Counted from the stretch's first letter, positions 1 to 8,044 are shown. The stretch is DNA of 51,223 bases from Bacillus luti (GCF_001884105.1 NZ_MACI01000085.1:1-51223), one strand, 5' to 3'. A program made the numbers and translations. The notes: generated by a model from the sequence alone, not told the origin.

Positions 1-298
1 CCGTATATAAATATTCAACCGAATGAAATGCATATATCTTCTTCATGAGTGTCCCATTTTCAAAAACAAGTAAACACGGTACACTTTCGATTCCATACTC
101 TTTCGCTAAATGCGGAGCAAAATTCAAATCTAACATTCCAATTTTCAGATCCTCAATTGTCATCTCAACAACCGTTAACATCTTTTTTGCTAATTGGCAT
201 GTTCCACACATCGGAGTATATACATATAACACTGTTTTTTCTTCGTTCTCTATTAGGGCTGTAGCCTCGGCTCCTGTCCAGTCAATCACTTCTATCAT
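1..298 (-). CDS. Thioredoxin-like protein (YusE type), 3' end cut by window
   Basis: This reading frame starts with ATG at 298 on the minus strand and runs off the left edge, so the C-terminus is missing. The visible 99 residues have a thioredoxin-like pattern: a beta strand (TVLYVYTP) followed by the redox motif CGTC, and later the cis-proline segment ESVPCLLVF. It probably acts as a cytoplasmic thiol-disulfide oxidoreductase. The start lies 3 bases past the stop of the Toprim gene, with an AAGG ribosome site, so the two are co-transcribed. The order thioredoxin-like, Toprim, gcvH, ArsC-like matches B. subtilis yusE-yusF-gcvH-yusI, which supports the assignment. The substrate is unknown. Confidence 0.85.
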   Translation of the reverse strand, partial: MIEVIDWTGAEATALIENEEKTVLYVYTPMCGTCQLAKKMLTVVEMTIEDLKIGMLDLNFAPHLAKEYGIESVPCLLVFENGTLMKKIYAFHSVEYLYT

Positions 299-301
299 TC
301 C

Positions 302-646
302 TTACCGTAAATATTCTGTATAGACGTCAATGTCAGCTCCCCATAATACATTTGCTAAGTGTGAAGACGGCGCAGTTGCCACTTCTCGGTATGAGCGATC
401 GATATAAATATGCTCTGCTTGCGGAAATTCTTTTCGAAATTGTTTCCTTAACTTTTCTCCAGCATCATCAGCATCCACTAGCACATACACTTCCTTATCA
501 AAAAACTGATCAACGAGCTCATCCATTTTCGACAAACCAATTGTACCATTTGTACAAACAATTTCCACCGGTTCACGAATAATAGATTCAATCTTTCTTC
601 TATCTGATGTACCTTCTACAATAATGACTTTTTCTACATAAATCAT
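302..646 (-). CDS. Small Toprim-domain protein (YusF type)
   Basis: A 114-residue protein consisting almost only of a Toprim fold. It has the N-terminal catalytic-glutamate segment (VIIVEGTSDRRK, residues about 7-18) and the DxD metal site (VLVDADDAGEKL, about residues 55-66). Toprim domains bind magnesium and occur in primases, topoisomerases and RNase M5. This stand-alone form resembles the M5/primase-like small proteins and may act on RNA or DNA, but its substrate is not known. It sits directly upstream of the thioredoxin-like gene with a 3-bp gap. The neighbourhood matches yusF of B. subtilis. Confidence 0.85.
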   Translation of the reverse strand: MIYVEKVIIVEGTSDRRKIESIIREPVEIVCTNGTIGLSKMDELVDQFFDKEVYVLVDADDAGEKLRKQFRKEFPQAEHIYIDRSYREVATAPSSHLANVLWGADIDVYTEYLR

Positions 647-742
647 ATGTCATCACCCGATCACCATATACTATACAACCTTTAACTTAGTATATAGTAT
701 ATTCGTTATTTTCATGTTGTTTCCTGTTTATTTTTGCAAAAG

Positions 743-869
743 AAAAGCGCAAGCGGCTTGTTCAGATTGTGAGGGGGATGGAGCTTCTGACGTAAAGGCG
801 CTTTTTGCCTTGCAGGAAGAAGCGAAGCCACCGAACAATCCAGCCGCTGAAGCTGGACAATAAAAAGCG
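743..869. repeat. Structured intergenic repeat, copy A (bcr-like family)
   Basis: An intergenic segment of about 127 bp that begins AAAAGCGCAAGCGGC and ends near GCTGGACAATAAAAAGCG. Its ends pair (AGCGGCT with AGCCGCT, GATTGT with ACAATC) and it has an inner GGC...GCC hairpin, so it can fold into one long stem. The first ~80 bp align with the sequence at 51144-51223, and a shorter diverged version lies between fadE and fadA. The B. cereus group carries many such elements (the bcr families). I cannot assign which bcr number this is. The rest of 647-964 shows only a possible promoter region for the Toprim gene and the gcvH terminator. Confidence 0.6.
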
Positions 870-927
870 TTCTCCTACACGATAATTAGTATATGATTCT
901 ACGTTCATTATTTTACACAAAATAAAA

Positions 928-951
928 AAGGACAGCACAAAGGCTGTCCTT
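928..951 (-). terminator. Intrinsic terminator of gcvH
   Basis: The arms AAGGACAGC and GCTGTCCTT form a perfect 9-bp stem with a 6-nt loop. On the minus strand it is followed by a T-rich run. It lies just past the gcvH stop at 965. Confidence 0.85.
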
Positions 952-964
952 CAGTCGACTATAA

Positions 965-1348
965 TTAGTCTTGGTTTGTCATTTCTGCATATTTTTCTGC
1001 AGTTAATAACTTCTCAACTTGGCTTGCATCAGAAAGTTCAACTTTAACCATCCATGCACCCTCGTATGGAGATTCGTTAACAAGTTCTGGTTGGTCACTT
1101 AATTCTTCGTTTACTGCTACAACTTTACCGCTTACAGGTGCGTATAACTCAGAAACTGTTTTAACAGATTCTACGCTTCCGAATGGCTCGTCAGCTTGGA
1201 TTGTTGCACCTACTTCAGGAAGTTCAACGAATACGATATCGCCTAACTCACCTTGTGCAAAGTGAGTAATACCGATAACAACTTCATTACCTTCAGTTTT
1301 TACCCATTCGTGTTCTTCAGAGTAACGTAAATTATTTGGAATGCTCAT
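965..1348 (-). CDS. gcvH: Glycine cleavage system H protein
   Basis: GcvH is the lipoyl-carrying shuttle of the glycine cleavage complex. It moves the aminomethyl group from the P protein to the T and L proteins. In Firmicutes it also acts as the relay for lipoate assembly. The 127-residue protein has the usual length. It begins [15 protein letters not shown], and the lipoylated lysine sits in [13 protein letters not shown] (about residues 60-72). The start at 1348 is chosen over an in-frame ATG at 1408 because GGAGGT lies 7 nt before it and homologues begin there. No gcvT/P genes are nearby, as in B. subtilis, where gcvH is separate from the gcvT-PA-PB operon. Confidence 0.97.
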   Translation of the reverse strand: MSIPNNLRYSEEHEWVKTEGNEVVIGITHFAQGELGDIVFVELPEVGATIQADEPFGSVESVKTVSELYAPVSGKVVAVNEELSDQPELVNESPYEGAWMVKVELSDASQVEKLLTAEKYAEMTNQD

Positions 1349-1389
1349 GACTGTACCTCCAGTGAATGTATTAATTATGTAAAAATACC

Positions 1390-1755
1390 TTATTGGTACT
1401 TTTTCCACACACTTTCAAACTGCTCTTCGTTAAAACCAAGTGTTACACTCGTTCCATCTGTTACGATTGGACGTTTAATCAACATGCCATCAGATGCTAA
1501 AAGTTCGTACATTTCGTCTTCACTTGCATCTTTTAACTTATCTTTCAGACCAAGCTCGCGGTAACGCATTCCACTTGTATTAAAGAATTTTTTTAATGGT
1601 AACTCACTTTTTTCATGTAAATTACGTAAATCTTCTTTTGACGGTGGATTTTCAACAATATGAATCATCTCATATGCTACATCGTTTGCCTCAAACCATT
1701 TCTTTGCCTTTTGACATGTGCCACACTTTGGATATGAATAAAATGTTACTGTCAT
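1390..1755 (-). CDS. ArsC/Spx-family thioredoxin-fold protein (YusI type)
   Basis: A 121-residue protein of the ArsC/Spx/MgsR family. It starts with a beta strand and the motif CGTC ([13 protein letters not shown], residues 8-20), then has the family segment [11 protein letters not shown] and a conserved C-terminal RPIV (about residues 95-98). ArsC-type members reduce arsenate with thiols, while Spx-type members bind RNA polymerase. This one lacks an obvious arsenate operon context and is the positional equivalent of yusI, so its role stays open. The start at 1755 has a GTAGGTGA ribosome site; the longer in-frame start at 1794 has none. It lies upstream of gcvH by about 40 bp and is probably co-transcribed. 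Confidence 0.88.
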   Translation of the reverse strand: MTVTFYSYPKCGTCQKAKKWFEANDVAYEMIHIVENPPSKEDLRNLHEKSELPLKKFFNTSGMRYRELGLKDKLKDASEDEMYELLASDGMLIKRPIVTDGTSVTLGFNEEQFESVWKKYQ

Positions 1756-1947
1756 AAATTCACCTACTTTTTTACTAACCTTTACCTTTATCATATAGAA
1801 AACGTTTTATTATTTCAAACGATTATTCGCTAAACTTTTACTTATTTCGTGATAAATTTTAATAATCCTGCGAATTTTTCTTATTTTTCCGCCATTTGTA
1901 AGAAAAAAATAAATTATATATTTTTTTATATTCTTCTCGCCAGCTGC

Positions 1948-2222
1948 ACCGAACACATATCTTAAACAAACGTTTGATTAATTTCCTATTTTTCTTCTTT
2001 TACTTTAAACTGCCTCGATTCTTCCCTACCGAACATACATCTTAAACAAACGTTTGATTAACTCCCTATTTTTTCTTCGTTTCCTTTCAGCTGCATTGAT
2101 GCCTCCCTACCGAACATACATCTTAAACAAACGTTTGATTAATTCCCTATTTTTCTTCTTTTACTTTGATATGCACTGATTCCTTCTTACCGAACATACA
2201 CCTTAAACAAACGTTTGATTAA
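1948..2222. repeat. Four-copy ~80-bp tandem repeat with CAAACGTTTG palindrome
   Basis: Four units begin at about 1948, 2028, 2109 and 2189, a spacing of 80, 81 and 80 bp. Each unit opens with ACCGAACA, then TTAAACAAACGTTTGATTA, which carries the perfect 10-bp palindrome CAAACGTTTG. The sequence between palindromes is less conserved but shares a CCTATTTTTCTTC core. The array fills the gap between the lipoprotein terminator and the promoter region of the ArsC-like/gcvH unit. It could be a minisatellite, or a set of spaced operator sites. No conserved reading frame runs through the units. The rest of 1756-1947 is AT-rich without other clear features. Confidence 0.85.
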
Positions 2223-2225
2223 AAA

Positions 2226-2262
2226 TAAAAAAGGGCCCTTTGACAGGCTCCTTCATCATCGA
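2226..2262 (-). terminator. Terminator of the lipoprotein gene
   Basis: On the minus strand AAGG-A-GCC pairs with GGC-CCTT (7 bp with one bulged A) and is followed by TTTTTTATTTTT. It overlaps the last codons of the lipoprotein gene. Confidence 0.65.
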
Positions 2263-2783
2263 CTTAAATAATCTGCAATTGTTTGAAATACTACAATATA
2301 CATATTATGAATACTTTCTTCTGTATTTCCACCATTTGATAAACCAACTGCCCATTGTTGCCCTTCACCACTTCCGATATTTGCAAAACCTTGCGTATAC
2401 ATAGCATTTACATCTTTTTGTGCACTGTCATATTCTATATTTTTTGTAATAAAAATTGAATATGATTTATCTTGTAAACCAATAAAAAACACTGGTTTCT
2501 TTAGCGATGAAAACACATTTTTATACTGCTCTGTTGAGGCTTCTTGAAAGTGATCTTTCATTATTAGAAAACCGTCCACTTCCTTAGATTTCTTTTCCAG
2601 TTCCTCTAGCTTTATTTTCTCAAACTTTACATTCCTAAACGTATCTTTCGGCTTTTCGCCAACAACTCCAATCACGAGTGCTCTCCCGTTATATTCTAAT
2701 TTCTCTCCTTCATTATCTTTGGCACACCCAGCACCGACTAGGCATAACAATATAAAAATTAAGAAATACGATAAACGCTTCAT
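2256..2783 (-). CDS. Putative lipoprotein of unknown function
   Basis: A 175-residue protein with a lipoprotein signal peptide: positive start KR, a hydrophobic stretch, then the lipobox LVGAGC with the modifiable cysteine at about residue 20. It should be anchored to the outer face of the membrane. The mature part is hydrophilic with a beta-strand-like segment (RALVIGVVGE) and no motif I recognise. The start has a good AGGAGAGGG ribosome site. It is monocistronic, with the 80-bp repeat array downstream and a divergent PAP2 gene upstream. I cannot assign a function. Confidence 0.75.
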   Translation of the reverse strand: MKRLSYFLIFILLCLVGAGCAKDNEGEKLEYNGRALVIGVVGEKPKDTFRNVKFEKIKLEELEKKSKEVDGFLIMKDHFQEASTEQYKNVFSSLKKPVFFIGLQDKSYSIFITKNIEYDSAQKDVNAMYTQGFANIGSGEGQQWAVGLSNGGNTEESIHNMYIVVFQTIADYLSR

Positions 2784-2929
2784 TTAGCACCCTCTCCTTC
2801 TTTTAAGTCAAGTGACAAAAACGTAAGATTAGTTCAAGAAAATGTAAGTAAAATCGATAGCCCCATTCGCGTTTCTATATTATAATCAATTGAATTTACT
2901 TACATTACTAAAAAACATAGGAGATTGTC

Positions 2930-3577
2930 ATGAAGAAATTTAAACTTTCATCTTTTCTTCCGTTAAGTTATATACTTCTACTCGTACTCGTAAGTCCCCT
3001 TTACGATGTATTAAATAAATCAACTGTTCACGCAGTAGACGTCACAACAGTAGTAGATGATTGGATTCCATTTGTAAAAGCATTTATTATTCCTTATTTA
3101 CTTTGGTTCCCATACTTATACGGTGCACTTATTTATTATTGTTTTGCTGATCGAAAGCAATATTACGTGACTTTAAGTAGTATCATTCTTGGCAAACTTG
3201 CTTGTTTTTCTGTTTATTATTTTTGGCAAACAACAGTACCGCGTCCAACAGTTGTTGGAACAGACGTGTTTTCCGAACTAGTTCGCTATATTTATAGTAT
3301 CGACCAACCGGTCAACTGTTTCCCTAGCATTCACGTCCTTACTACATTTGTAATTATGCTAGCTGCCTTTAAACGTAGAGAACAGCATGCTTTTGAATAT
3401 TATATTCTTACTTTCTTCGGTACACTGATCATTTTATCAACGTTATTTACGAAGCAACATGCATTTATAGATGCTCTTTCTGGAATGACGCTGGCAAGCG
3501 TACTTTACTTCGGTGTTCAGCTATTGTTAGCAAAAGAACCAATAAGGGTTCCAATAAAACAAAATCATAAAATGTAA
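2930..3577 (+). CDS. PAP2-family membrane phosphatase
   Basis: A 215-residue integral membrane protein with about five to six hydrophobic segments. It carries the three PAP2 signatures in order: an RP motif (TTVPRPTVV, about residue 105), CFPSIHV with the PSxH core (about residue 130), and KQHAFIDALSG with the active-site His and Asp (about residues 172-182). Proteins of this type remove phosphate from lipid phosphates such as phosphatidic acid or undecaprenyl pyrophosphate. The substrate cannot be read from the sequence. The gene is preceded by GGAGA and followed at once by a strong terminator, so it is a single-gene unit. Confidence 0.88.
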   Translation: MKKFKLSSFLPLSYILLLVLVSPLYDVLNKSTVHAVDVTTVVDDWIPFVKAFIIPYLLWFPYLYGALIYYCFADRKQYYVTLSSIILGKLACFSVYYFWQTTVPRPTVVGTDVFSELVRYIYSIDQPVNCFPSIHVLTTFVIMLAAFKRREQHAFEYYILTFFGTLIILSTLFTKQHAFIDALSGMTLASVLYFGVQLLLAKEPIRVPIKQNHKM

Positions 3578-3586
3578 CGTAACAAA

Positions 3587-3617
3587 AAAGCAGACTGTGG
3601 CTTCTTCAGTCTGCTTT
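3587..3617. terminator. Bidirectional terminator
   Basis: AAAGCAGACTG and CAGTCTGCTTT form an 11-bp perfect stem with T-rich flanks on both strands. It serves the PAP2 gene (plus) and the convergent PTS-like permease gene (minus). Confidence 0.9.
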
Positions 3618-3643
3618 TATCTATTATTAAGGAGATTTTCAAT

Positions 3644-4657
3644 TTAAGATTGCGGTACAGTCATATCACCAGAATGAATACGACCTGCTTTTTTAAGAGC
3701 AATGTAAAGTATATAAGAAACAGCTACTGGAATGATGATATAAGTGATTACCATCGCTGGGACAACTTCCCATCCTTGGCTGGAAATTAAATTAATTGGT
3801 GCGATAAGAGAACTTAATCCAAGACCTGCAATTTCTTTCCCTGCTTCTAGCTGGAAAATTAATGCGGATACTGGGCCAACTATGGCGCTGGCGACGACAG
3901 TTGGGACGAGAATCATTGGATTTTTAGTAATGTTTGGCAACTGTACTTTCGGAGTACAAAGGGCCTGAGCTAATATGCCGCCTAAATTATTTTCTTTTGC
4001 TGAGATGACAGAGAATCCGATAAACTGAGCAACACATCCTGCAAGAGCAGCACCACCTGCAACGCCATCTAAGCTAAGCGCTATCGCTAATGCAGCTGAT
4101 GAAGCTGGAGAGATAAGTAACAGTCCCCAAACTACTGCAATGACGATAGAAGCAATGAATGGGCTACCAGCTGAACTATCTTTAATAAATGCTCCAACTG
4201 CATTTAAAACCGGGCTAATATTTTGTGCTAACCAAATACCGACTAAACCAGAACCTAATATTGCTGCAAATGGAACGAGCATCATATCTAAAGCAGTTTT
4301 TCCGCTTAAACGTTTACCAATATATACAGCTAAAGTTGCTGTTAATAACGCTCCAATTGGCTCACCTGTTTTAATGATTAAACCAGCTTCAGTAATTGAA
4401 ATAGATCCGGCACCAATCGCTCCAGCTACCATCGCTGAGAAGATAACAAGACCGTTTGCACCGAGCATAAAAGCAATCCCGGCTCCAATGGCTGGTGCCA
4501 TAAGTGATTTTGCAACAACTCCGATTGTAATCAGTAATGGGATATCAACAATTCTTCCTATATTTTCGATCAGTAAACCAATTCCGAGGGATACGAAAAT
4601 ACCTTGCGCAATTCCAGCAGATGCTTTAAATACACGAGACATTATATATTCCTTCAT
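3644..4657 (-). CDS. PTS EIIC-like membrane permease (PTS_EIIC_2 type)
   Basis: A 337-residue membrane protein with about ten hydrophobic segments rich in Gly, Ala and Ile (GAGIAFMLGANGLVI, GVAGGAALAGC). The pattern fits the PTS_EIIC_2 family, membrane components related to phosphotransferase sugar permeases that occur without EIIA or EIIB domains. No EIIA/EIIB gene is adjacent, so phosphorylation-coupled transport is uncertain. The ATG at 4657 is preferred over GTG at 4666 because GGAGAAG sits 9 nt before it and only 0-1 nt before the GTG. It follows ldh by 22 bp on the same strand and may be co-transcribed with it. Confidence 0.72.
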   Translation of the reverse strand: MKEYIMSRVFKASAGIAQGIFVSLGIGLLIENIGRIVDIPLLITIGVVAKSLMAPAIGAGIAFMLGANGLVIFSAMVAGAIGAGSISITEAGLIIKTGEPIGALLTATLAVYIGKRLSGKTALDMMLVPFAAILGSGLVGIWLAQNISPVLNAVGAFIKDSSAGSPFIASIVIAVVWGLLLISPASSAALAIALSLDGVAGGAALAGCVAQFIGFSVISAKENNLGGILAQALCTPKVQLPNITKNPMILVPTVVASAIVGPVSALIFQLEAGKEIAGLGLSSLIAPINLISSQGWEVVPAMVITYIIIPVAVSYILYIALKKAGRIHSGDMTVPQS

Positions 4658-4679
4658 TTGTTTCACCTTCTCCTATAAG

Positions 4680-5630
4680 TTAGTAACCAATTGTTTTCAT
4701 ATACTCACGTAAAATATCGTTTGATTTTGCGAATCGAGATTCTTCATCCTCTGTTAAATTTAGTTGTACAACTTCTTTCATACCATCTCTAGTAATAATA
4801 GCTGGCACCCCTGTACAAATGTCATATTCACCGTACTCACCATCTAAAATAGCTGATACAGCAATTACACGGTAATCATCATTAAAGATTGAGCTTGCAA
4901 TATATGCTAGAGAATTTCCGATTCCGTAATAAGTAGTACCTTTTCGTTTATAAATTTCCCATCCAGCTTTTGCAGTCTTCTCAACAATCTCATCTAAATC
5001 TATTTCACCGAAACGTTCTTTTTTCTCTTCTAAAATTTGCAGAACTGGCTTTCCTCCAACAGTTACATGTGACCAAGCAACCATTTGAGAATCCCCATGC
5101 TCTCCTAGTGAATACCCATGAATGCTACGAGGATCTACATGTAACATTTCAGATAAAATTGTTCTTAAGCGAGAAGAATCTAGTGATGTACCTGTACCAA
5201 TTACACGATTTCTAGGTAATCCTGATAATTTCCACACTTGATATGTAATAATATCAACTGGGTTCGATGCGATTAAGAAAATACCGTCAAATCCACTTTC
5301 CATGACACCGCCAACAATGCTTTCCATAATCTTTGCACTTGCTCCTAAAGTATCTAAACGACTTTGTCCAGGCTTTGGTGCTGGTCCTGCTGTAATAATA
5401 ACAATGTCCATATCTTTGCAGTCTTCATAGTTTCCTGCATATACTTTTGTTCTTGTATTTGTAAAGTTAATGCAATGTGATAAATCCATCGCTTCCCCAA
5501 CTGCACGTTCATGATTTATATCAATTAATAATAGCTCTTCGCAAATCCCTTGATTTACAATGGAATACGCACAACTTGATCCAACTAATCCAGTACCGAT
5601 AATTGCAATTTTTCTTGTATTTCTTTTCAT
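4680..5630 (-). CDS. ldh: L-lactate dehydrogenase
   Basis: It reduces pyruvate to L-lactate with NADH and so regenerates NAD+ in fermentation. The 316-residue protein shows the NAD fold GTGLVGSS (about residues 12-19), the acidic residue after beta 2 (LLLIDIN), the substrate-loop arginine region ([13 protein letters not shown]), ASNPVD, the TSLDSSRLR arginine, and the catalytic histidine in SLGEHGDS (about residues 177-184). The start at 5630 follows AGGAGAG; a longer in-frame extension to 5879 would cross the terminator and promoter and is rejected. B. cereus group genomes carry several ldh paralogues; this is one of them. A Rex-like operator lies about 90-110 bp upstream. Confidence 0.97.
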   Translation of the reverse strand: MKRNTRKIAIIGTGLVGSSCAYSIVNQGICEELLLIDINHERAVGEAMDLSHCINFTNTRTKVYAGNYEDCKDMDIVIITAGPAPKPGQSRLDTLGASAKIMESIVGGVMESGFDGIFLIASNPVDIITYQVWKLSGLPRNRVIGTGTSLDSSRLRTILSEMLHVDPRSIHGYSLGEHGDSQMVAWSHVTVGGKPVLQILEEKKERFGEIDLDEIVEKTAKAGWEIYKRKGTTYYGIGNSLAYIASSIFNDDYRVIAVSAILDGEYGEYDICTGVPAIITRDGMKEVVQLNLTEDEESRFAKSNDILREYMKTIGY

Positions 5631-5721
5631 AGCAATCTCTCCTAATTGATCATATAATCTATTTCTTTTCTTCTTTACACTCTTAATTATAGAGATTACG
5701 ACGATAGAAACCATGGATACT

Positions 5722-5739
5722 TTGTGAAATATTGAACAA
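5722..5739. promoter_or_regulatory. Rex-like operator upstream of ldh
   Basis: TTGTGAAATATTGAACAA matches the Rex consensus TTGTGAA-W4-TTCACAA at 16 of 18 positions. A second TTGTGAA half-site is at 5754-5760. Rex is the NADH-sensing repressor of fermentation genes, and ldh is a classical target, so position and gene agree. Binding itself is inferred. Confidence 0.72.
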
Positions 5740-5838
5740 AGCATTTGTCCTTTTTGTGAATTGTTATATTCCATTTTCGTCATATTTGTTACAACTGGAA
5801 AAATATTTATTATATATTTATTGACATGCAAAAAAATA

Positions 5839-5866
5839 AAACGAGCGAATCCATATTCGCTCGTTT
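5839..5866. terminator. Terminator after the coat-F-type genes
   Basis: AAACGAGCGAAT and ATTCGCTCGTTT form a perfect 12-bp stem with a 4-nt loop, flanked by T runs on both strands. It ends the coat gene unit and separates it from the ldh promoter. Confidence 0.92.
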
Positions 5867-5878
5867 TTTTCATCTCCA

Positions 5879-6127
5879 TTATTCCGCACTTAATTGACTT
5901 TTCAATTGCTGCACAATCATCGGATTCGCAGGTGCTGCTGGCTTATAATAACTCTTTTGCTTCGCGTACTCATACATATTACGTTGGCGCATCTCATCTT
6001 GATTACGAATTTGAATTAATGTTTGATGTAATTGTTCATTATCAGACTGAGAAATATAATTTGCATAACTTGTTAAACTTGCATTTAATCCTGCTAAATA
6101 ATCATTTACCATATCTTTTTCATTCAT
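5879..6127 (-). CDS. Small coat F-type spore protein
   Basis: An 82-residue, alpha-helical, Gln- and Tyr-rich protein. The N-terminus ([20 protein letters not shown]) looks like the coat F domain, where short helical pairs are typical, and the C-terminal [10 protein letters not shown] is typical of coat proteins. CotF-family proteins belong to the spore coat or accumulate in the mother cell. It follows the 61-residue coat-like gene by 13 bp and has an AGGAGGA ribosome site. A sporulation sigma-factor promoter would be expected upstream of 6326, but I did not find a clear one. Confidence 0.75.
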   Translation of the reverse strand: MNEKDMVNDYLAGLNASLTSYANYISQSDNEQLHQTLIQIRNQDEMRQRNMYEYAKQKSYYKPAAPANPMIVQQLKSQLSAE

Positions 6128-6140
6128 CTTTCGCTTCCTC

Positions 6141-6326
6141 CTATCCTAAGAAAGTCATTAATTGTTGTTTCGTATTTCTTGCATCTTGTGCATCCTTTTG
6201 TAGCATTTGTTTCAACTGTGGATCTGTACAAGCCTGTGCATACTGCTCTAACTTGTTAATAACTGTTGCGTGTCCACCAATTAAATGACGTAAGTTCTCT
6301 ACTTCAAGCTCTGTTAAATTTTGCAT
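6141..6326 (-). CDS. Small coat F-like protein
   Basis: A 61-residue helical protein with a His- and Gln-rich pattern (LRHLIGGHATVINKLEQYAQ) that resembles the N-terminal helix of coat F-family proteins. It is the first gene of a two-gene unit with the 82-residue coat F-type protein, and its start has AGGTAGGAG. Function is inferred from the pair and the family look; it is shorter than typical CotF. Confidence 0.65.
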   Translation of the reverse strand: MQNLTELEVENLRHLIGGHATVINKLEQYAQACTDPQLKQMLQKDAQDARNTKQQLMTFLG

Positions 6327-6548
6327 AGAATACTCCTACCTTTCTTCTTTCATTCACCATTTATTATTTGATTCTTTTTCAATCGTATTCATAAAAAAAA
6401 CTTTCTTACATTTCCTTCATACTAAAACCAATCGCATCTATTTATAAAAACATAAAAATGTTACAATTACATAAAAATACATTTCTTTAAAATATCCCCT
6501 TATGATCCTACATACTTAACAAACAAATCATAGTAAGAAGGTGTGCTT

Positions 6549-6788
6549 ATGCAAAAATTTAAAGGTATCTTCTTTATTGTGTATGCAATCTTATATGTAA
6601 AACTTGTAATTGATGTATTAACTGTAAAACCACTATTCACTTCTATACCTTTACACATATTATTTCTCATTTGTTTTCTATTTATAGCACTTAACAATTA
6701 TAAAAATCGCAACACTATGTTTTTCTTAATATTTATTAGTGCAACTCTATTAGTAAGTATCAGTTTAATTAAAAATACCCTTTTATAA
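6549..6788 (+). CDS. Small membrane protein, unknown
   Basis: A 79-residue, strongly hydrophobic protein with three likely membrane segments (about residues 5-27, 32-50, 56-76) and short basic loops. An in-frame GTG at 6543 is possible, but the ATG at 6549 is better placed after AGAAGG. I do not recognise the family. It is followed after 27 bp by another tiny membrane-protein ORF on the same strand, so the two may form a unit. Confidence 0.55.
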   Translation: MQKFKGIFFIVYAILYVKLVIDVLTVKPLFTSIPLHILFLICFLFIALNNYKNRNTMFFLIFISATLLVSISLIKNTLL

Positions 6789-6815
6789 ACTCTACATAAC
6801 AAAGGAGCACTGAAC

Positions 6816-6944
6816 ATGAAAACCCACGAATTTCTTACAAAAACCCAAGAAACTTATAACCCTAACCAAAGCCAAGATCCTTTTATATTTATGTTTTTCA
6901 GTTTCCTATTAGCGATATACACATACTTAAAACCCACAAAGTAA
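6816..6944 (+). CDS. Very small membrane protein (42 aa)
   Basis: This short frame starts with ATG at 6816, 7 nt after a strong AAAGGAG, and encodes 42 residues: a polar N-terminal half (MKTHEFLTKTQETYN) and one hydrophobic segment (FIFMFFSFLLAIYTYL) ending in PTK. The ribosome site, the membrane segment and the terminator just downstream support a real gene. Its role is unknown. Confidence 0.55.
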   Translation: MKTHEFLTKTQETYNPNQSQDPFIFMFFSFLLAIYTYLKPTK

Positions 6945-6958
6945 TATCATCTAACAAA

Positions 6959-6988
6959 AAAGAGCCTCTACTGATTTAGAGGCTCTTT
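6959..6988. terminator. Bidirectional terminator
   Basis: AGAGCCTCTA and TAGAGGCTCT form a 10-bp stem with A and T runs on either side. It ends the small membrane-protein unit (plus) and the MBL hydrolase gene (minus), whose stop codon lies inside it. Confidence 0.88.
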
Positions 6989-7695
6989 CTACTTAAATTC
7001 TGCTTTGCTTCTTCAATCGCCCGTTGCATTTGCACGAATGGATCTTTCATCATTTTCCCATGCCCTGTCGCCAATATAGTCGGCTCATATTTCAGCAACT
7101 TTTTGGCGCTTGTTAACGCAACTTCTGCATCCCAAGTGCCAAACACAGGAAACGGAAACAGCCACTTTATTTGTCCTGCAACCGCTACTCCTCCTCTCGT
7201 TTGAAATGCGTCTCCTACAATGAGTGCATCATTTCTCGTATCTAAAAATGCCATTGATCCCGGCGTATGACCTGGAGCTGCAATCGCTACAAGAGAACCA
7301 ATTTTATCTCCCTCTTGAAGAAGAATATCTGGGATTGTATTTATCTGTTTTGACACTCCCACTTTTATTGGTGTGTTTCGTTCTCCCTCTTGCAGTGCCT
7401 TATCTCCTTCAAGTAAACAAGCATCTCTTTTAGAAATATAGACCGGAACATCCGGCAGCACTTGTTTTATAGCATCGAGCGCTCCTATATGATCATCATG
7501 CGCATGTGTAATAACGATATTCGTAATCGGCTTTCCTATTTTTCGAGCTAATTCTAAAATCTTCTTTGCACAAAATGGCAAAGCCGCATCTATTAAAGTT
7601 AATCCTCTTTCTTCTTCAATGAAATAACAGTTAATCGGAAATAGATGCGGGAAAAACGCGATTTGATGAACTGTTCCTACTCTTATTAACTGCAT
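6976..7695 (-). CDS. Metallo-beta-lactamase fold hydrolase
   Basis: A 239-residue MBL-fold protein. The zinc motif HAHDDH is at about residues 64-69. Further ligands are in PGHTPGSMAFLD and IVGDAF, and the last histidine is in ATGHGKM. The family includes glyoxalase II-like thioesterases, lactonases and many uncharacterised hydrolases, so the substrate stays open. The ATG at 7695 is preferred over 7710, since GGAGG lies 8 nt before it. It is transcribed alone. Confidence 0.88.
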   Translation of the reverse strand: MQLIRVGTVHQIAFFPHLFPINCYFIEEERGLTLIDAALPFCAKKILELARKIGKPITNIVITHAHDDHIGALDAIKQVLPDVPVYISKRDACLLEGDKALQEGERNTPIKVGVSKQINTIPDILLQEGDKIGSLVAIAAPGHTPGSMAFLDTRNDALIVGDAFQTRGGVAVAGQIKWLFPFPVFGTWDAEVALTSAKKLLKYEPTILATGHGKMMKDPFVQMQRAIEEAKQNLSRKSL

Positions 7696-7756
7696 CCTCT
7701 TTACCTCCATAAAAAAAGCTGTTTACACATACATATGTAATACAGCCCTTTTCCAT

Positions 7757-8044
7757 TTAATATTTTCTTTTCAAAACTACGATAGTTAAAGCGTAAGAAC
7801 AAAGTACCCCTGCTAATAAAAACGCATTTGCTAATTTATACTGTTCGCCTGTCAACGAATATAGATTCCCAATTAAAAAGATGATTAAATATAGAAATAA
7901 AAATACAAATAACGAAATTTTAGCTGCATTCCCTGTAATATGCTCGCCTCTTTCGTCTTCCCCCTCACTCTTTTGAAAACGTGTTGAATATAAAACACCT
8001 ATTAGTCCTGCTACTGAGATTATTATCCCCACTACAATACTCAT
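7757..8044 (-). CDS. Small membrane protein paired with Xre regulator
   Basis: A 95-residue protein with three hydrophobic segments (about residues 2-20, 44-63, 69-90) and a charged loop (KSEGEDERGEHIT). Its first codon overlaps the stop of the upstream Xre gene by 4 nt (ATGA), so translation is coupled. Small Xre regulators next to a membrane protein recur in Bacillus, and a second, larger example lies at 28953-30954. I do not recognise a specific family. Confidence 0.7.
   Translation of the reverse strand: MSIVVGIIISVAGLIGVLYSTRFQKSEGEDERGEHITGNAAKISLFVFLFLYLIIFLIGNLYSLTGEQYKLANAFLLAGVLCSYALTIVVLKRKY

Noticed and set aside
965-1755. Glycine riboswitch upstream of gcvH
   Set aside because: The gap of about 40 bp to the upstream gene is too short, and no tandem aptamer-like sequence is visible in 1756-2255.
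2041-2108. A 12-codon ORF (MQLKGNEEKIGS) on the minus strand inside one 80-bp repeat unit, with GGGAGG upstream
   Set aside because: The other repeat units do not keep the start codon or frame, so it is probably chance.
1948-2222. CRISPR-like array
   Set aside because: Only four units, repeat cores with partly conserved spacers, no cas genes. It is a tandem repeat, not CRISPR.
4140-4712. 190-codon frame on the plus strand opposite the PTS-like permease gene
   Set aside because: It lies antisense to a clear membrane-protein gene, has no ribosome site, and its composition mirrors the opposite strand.
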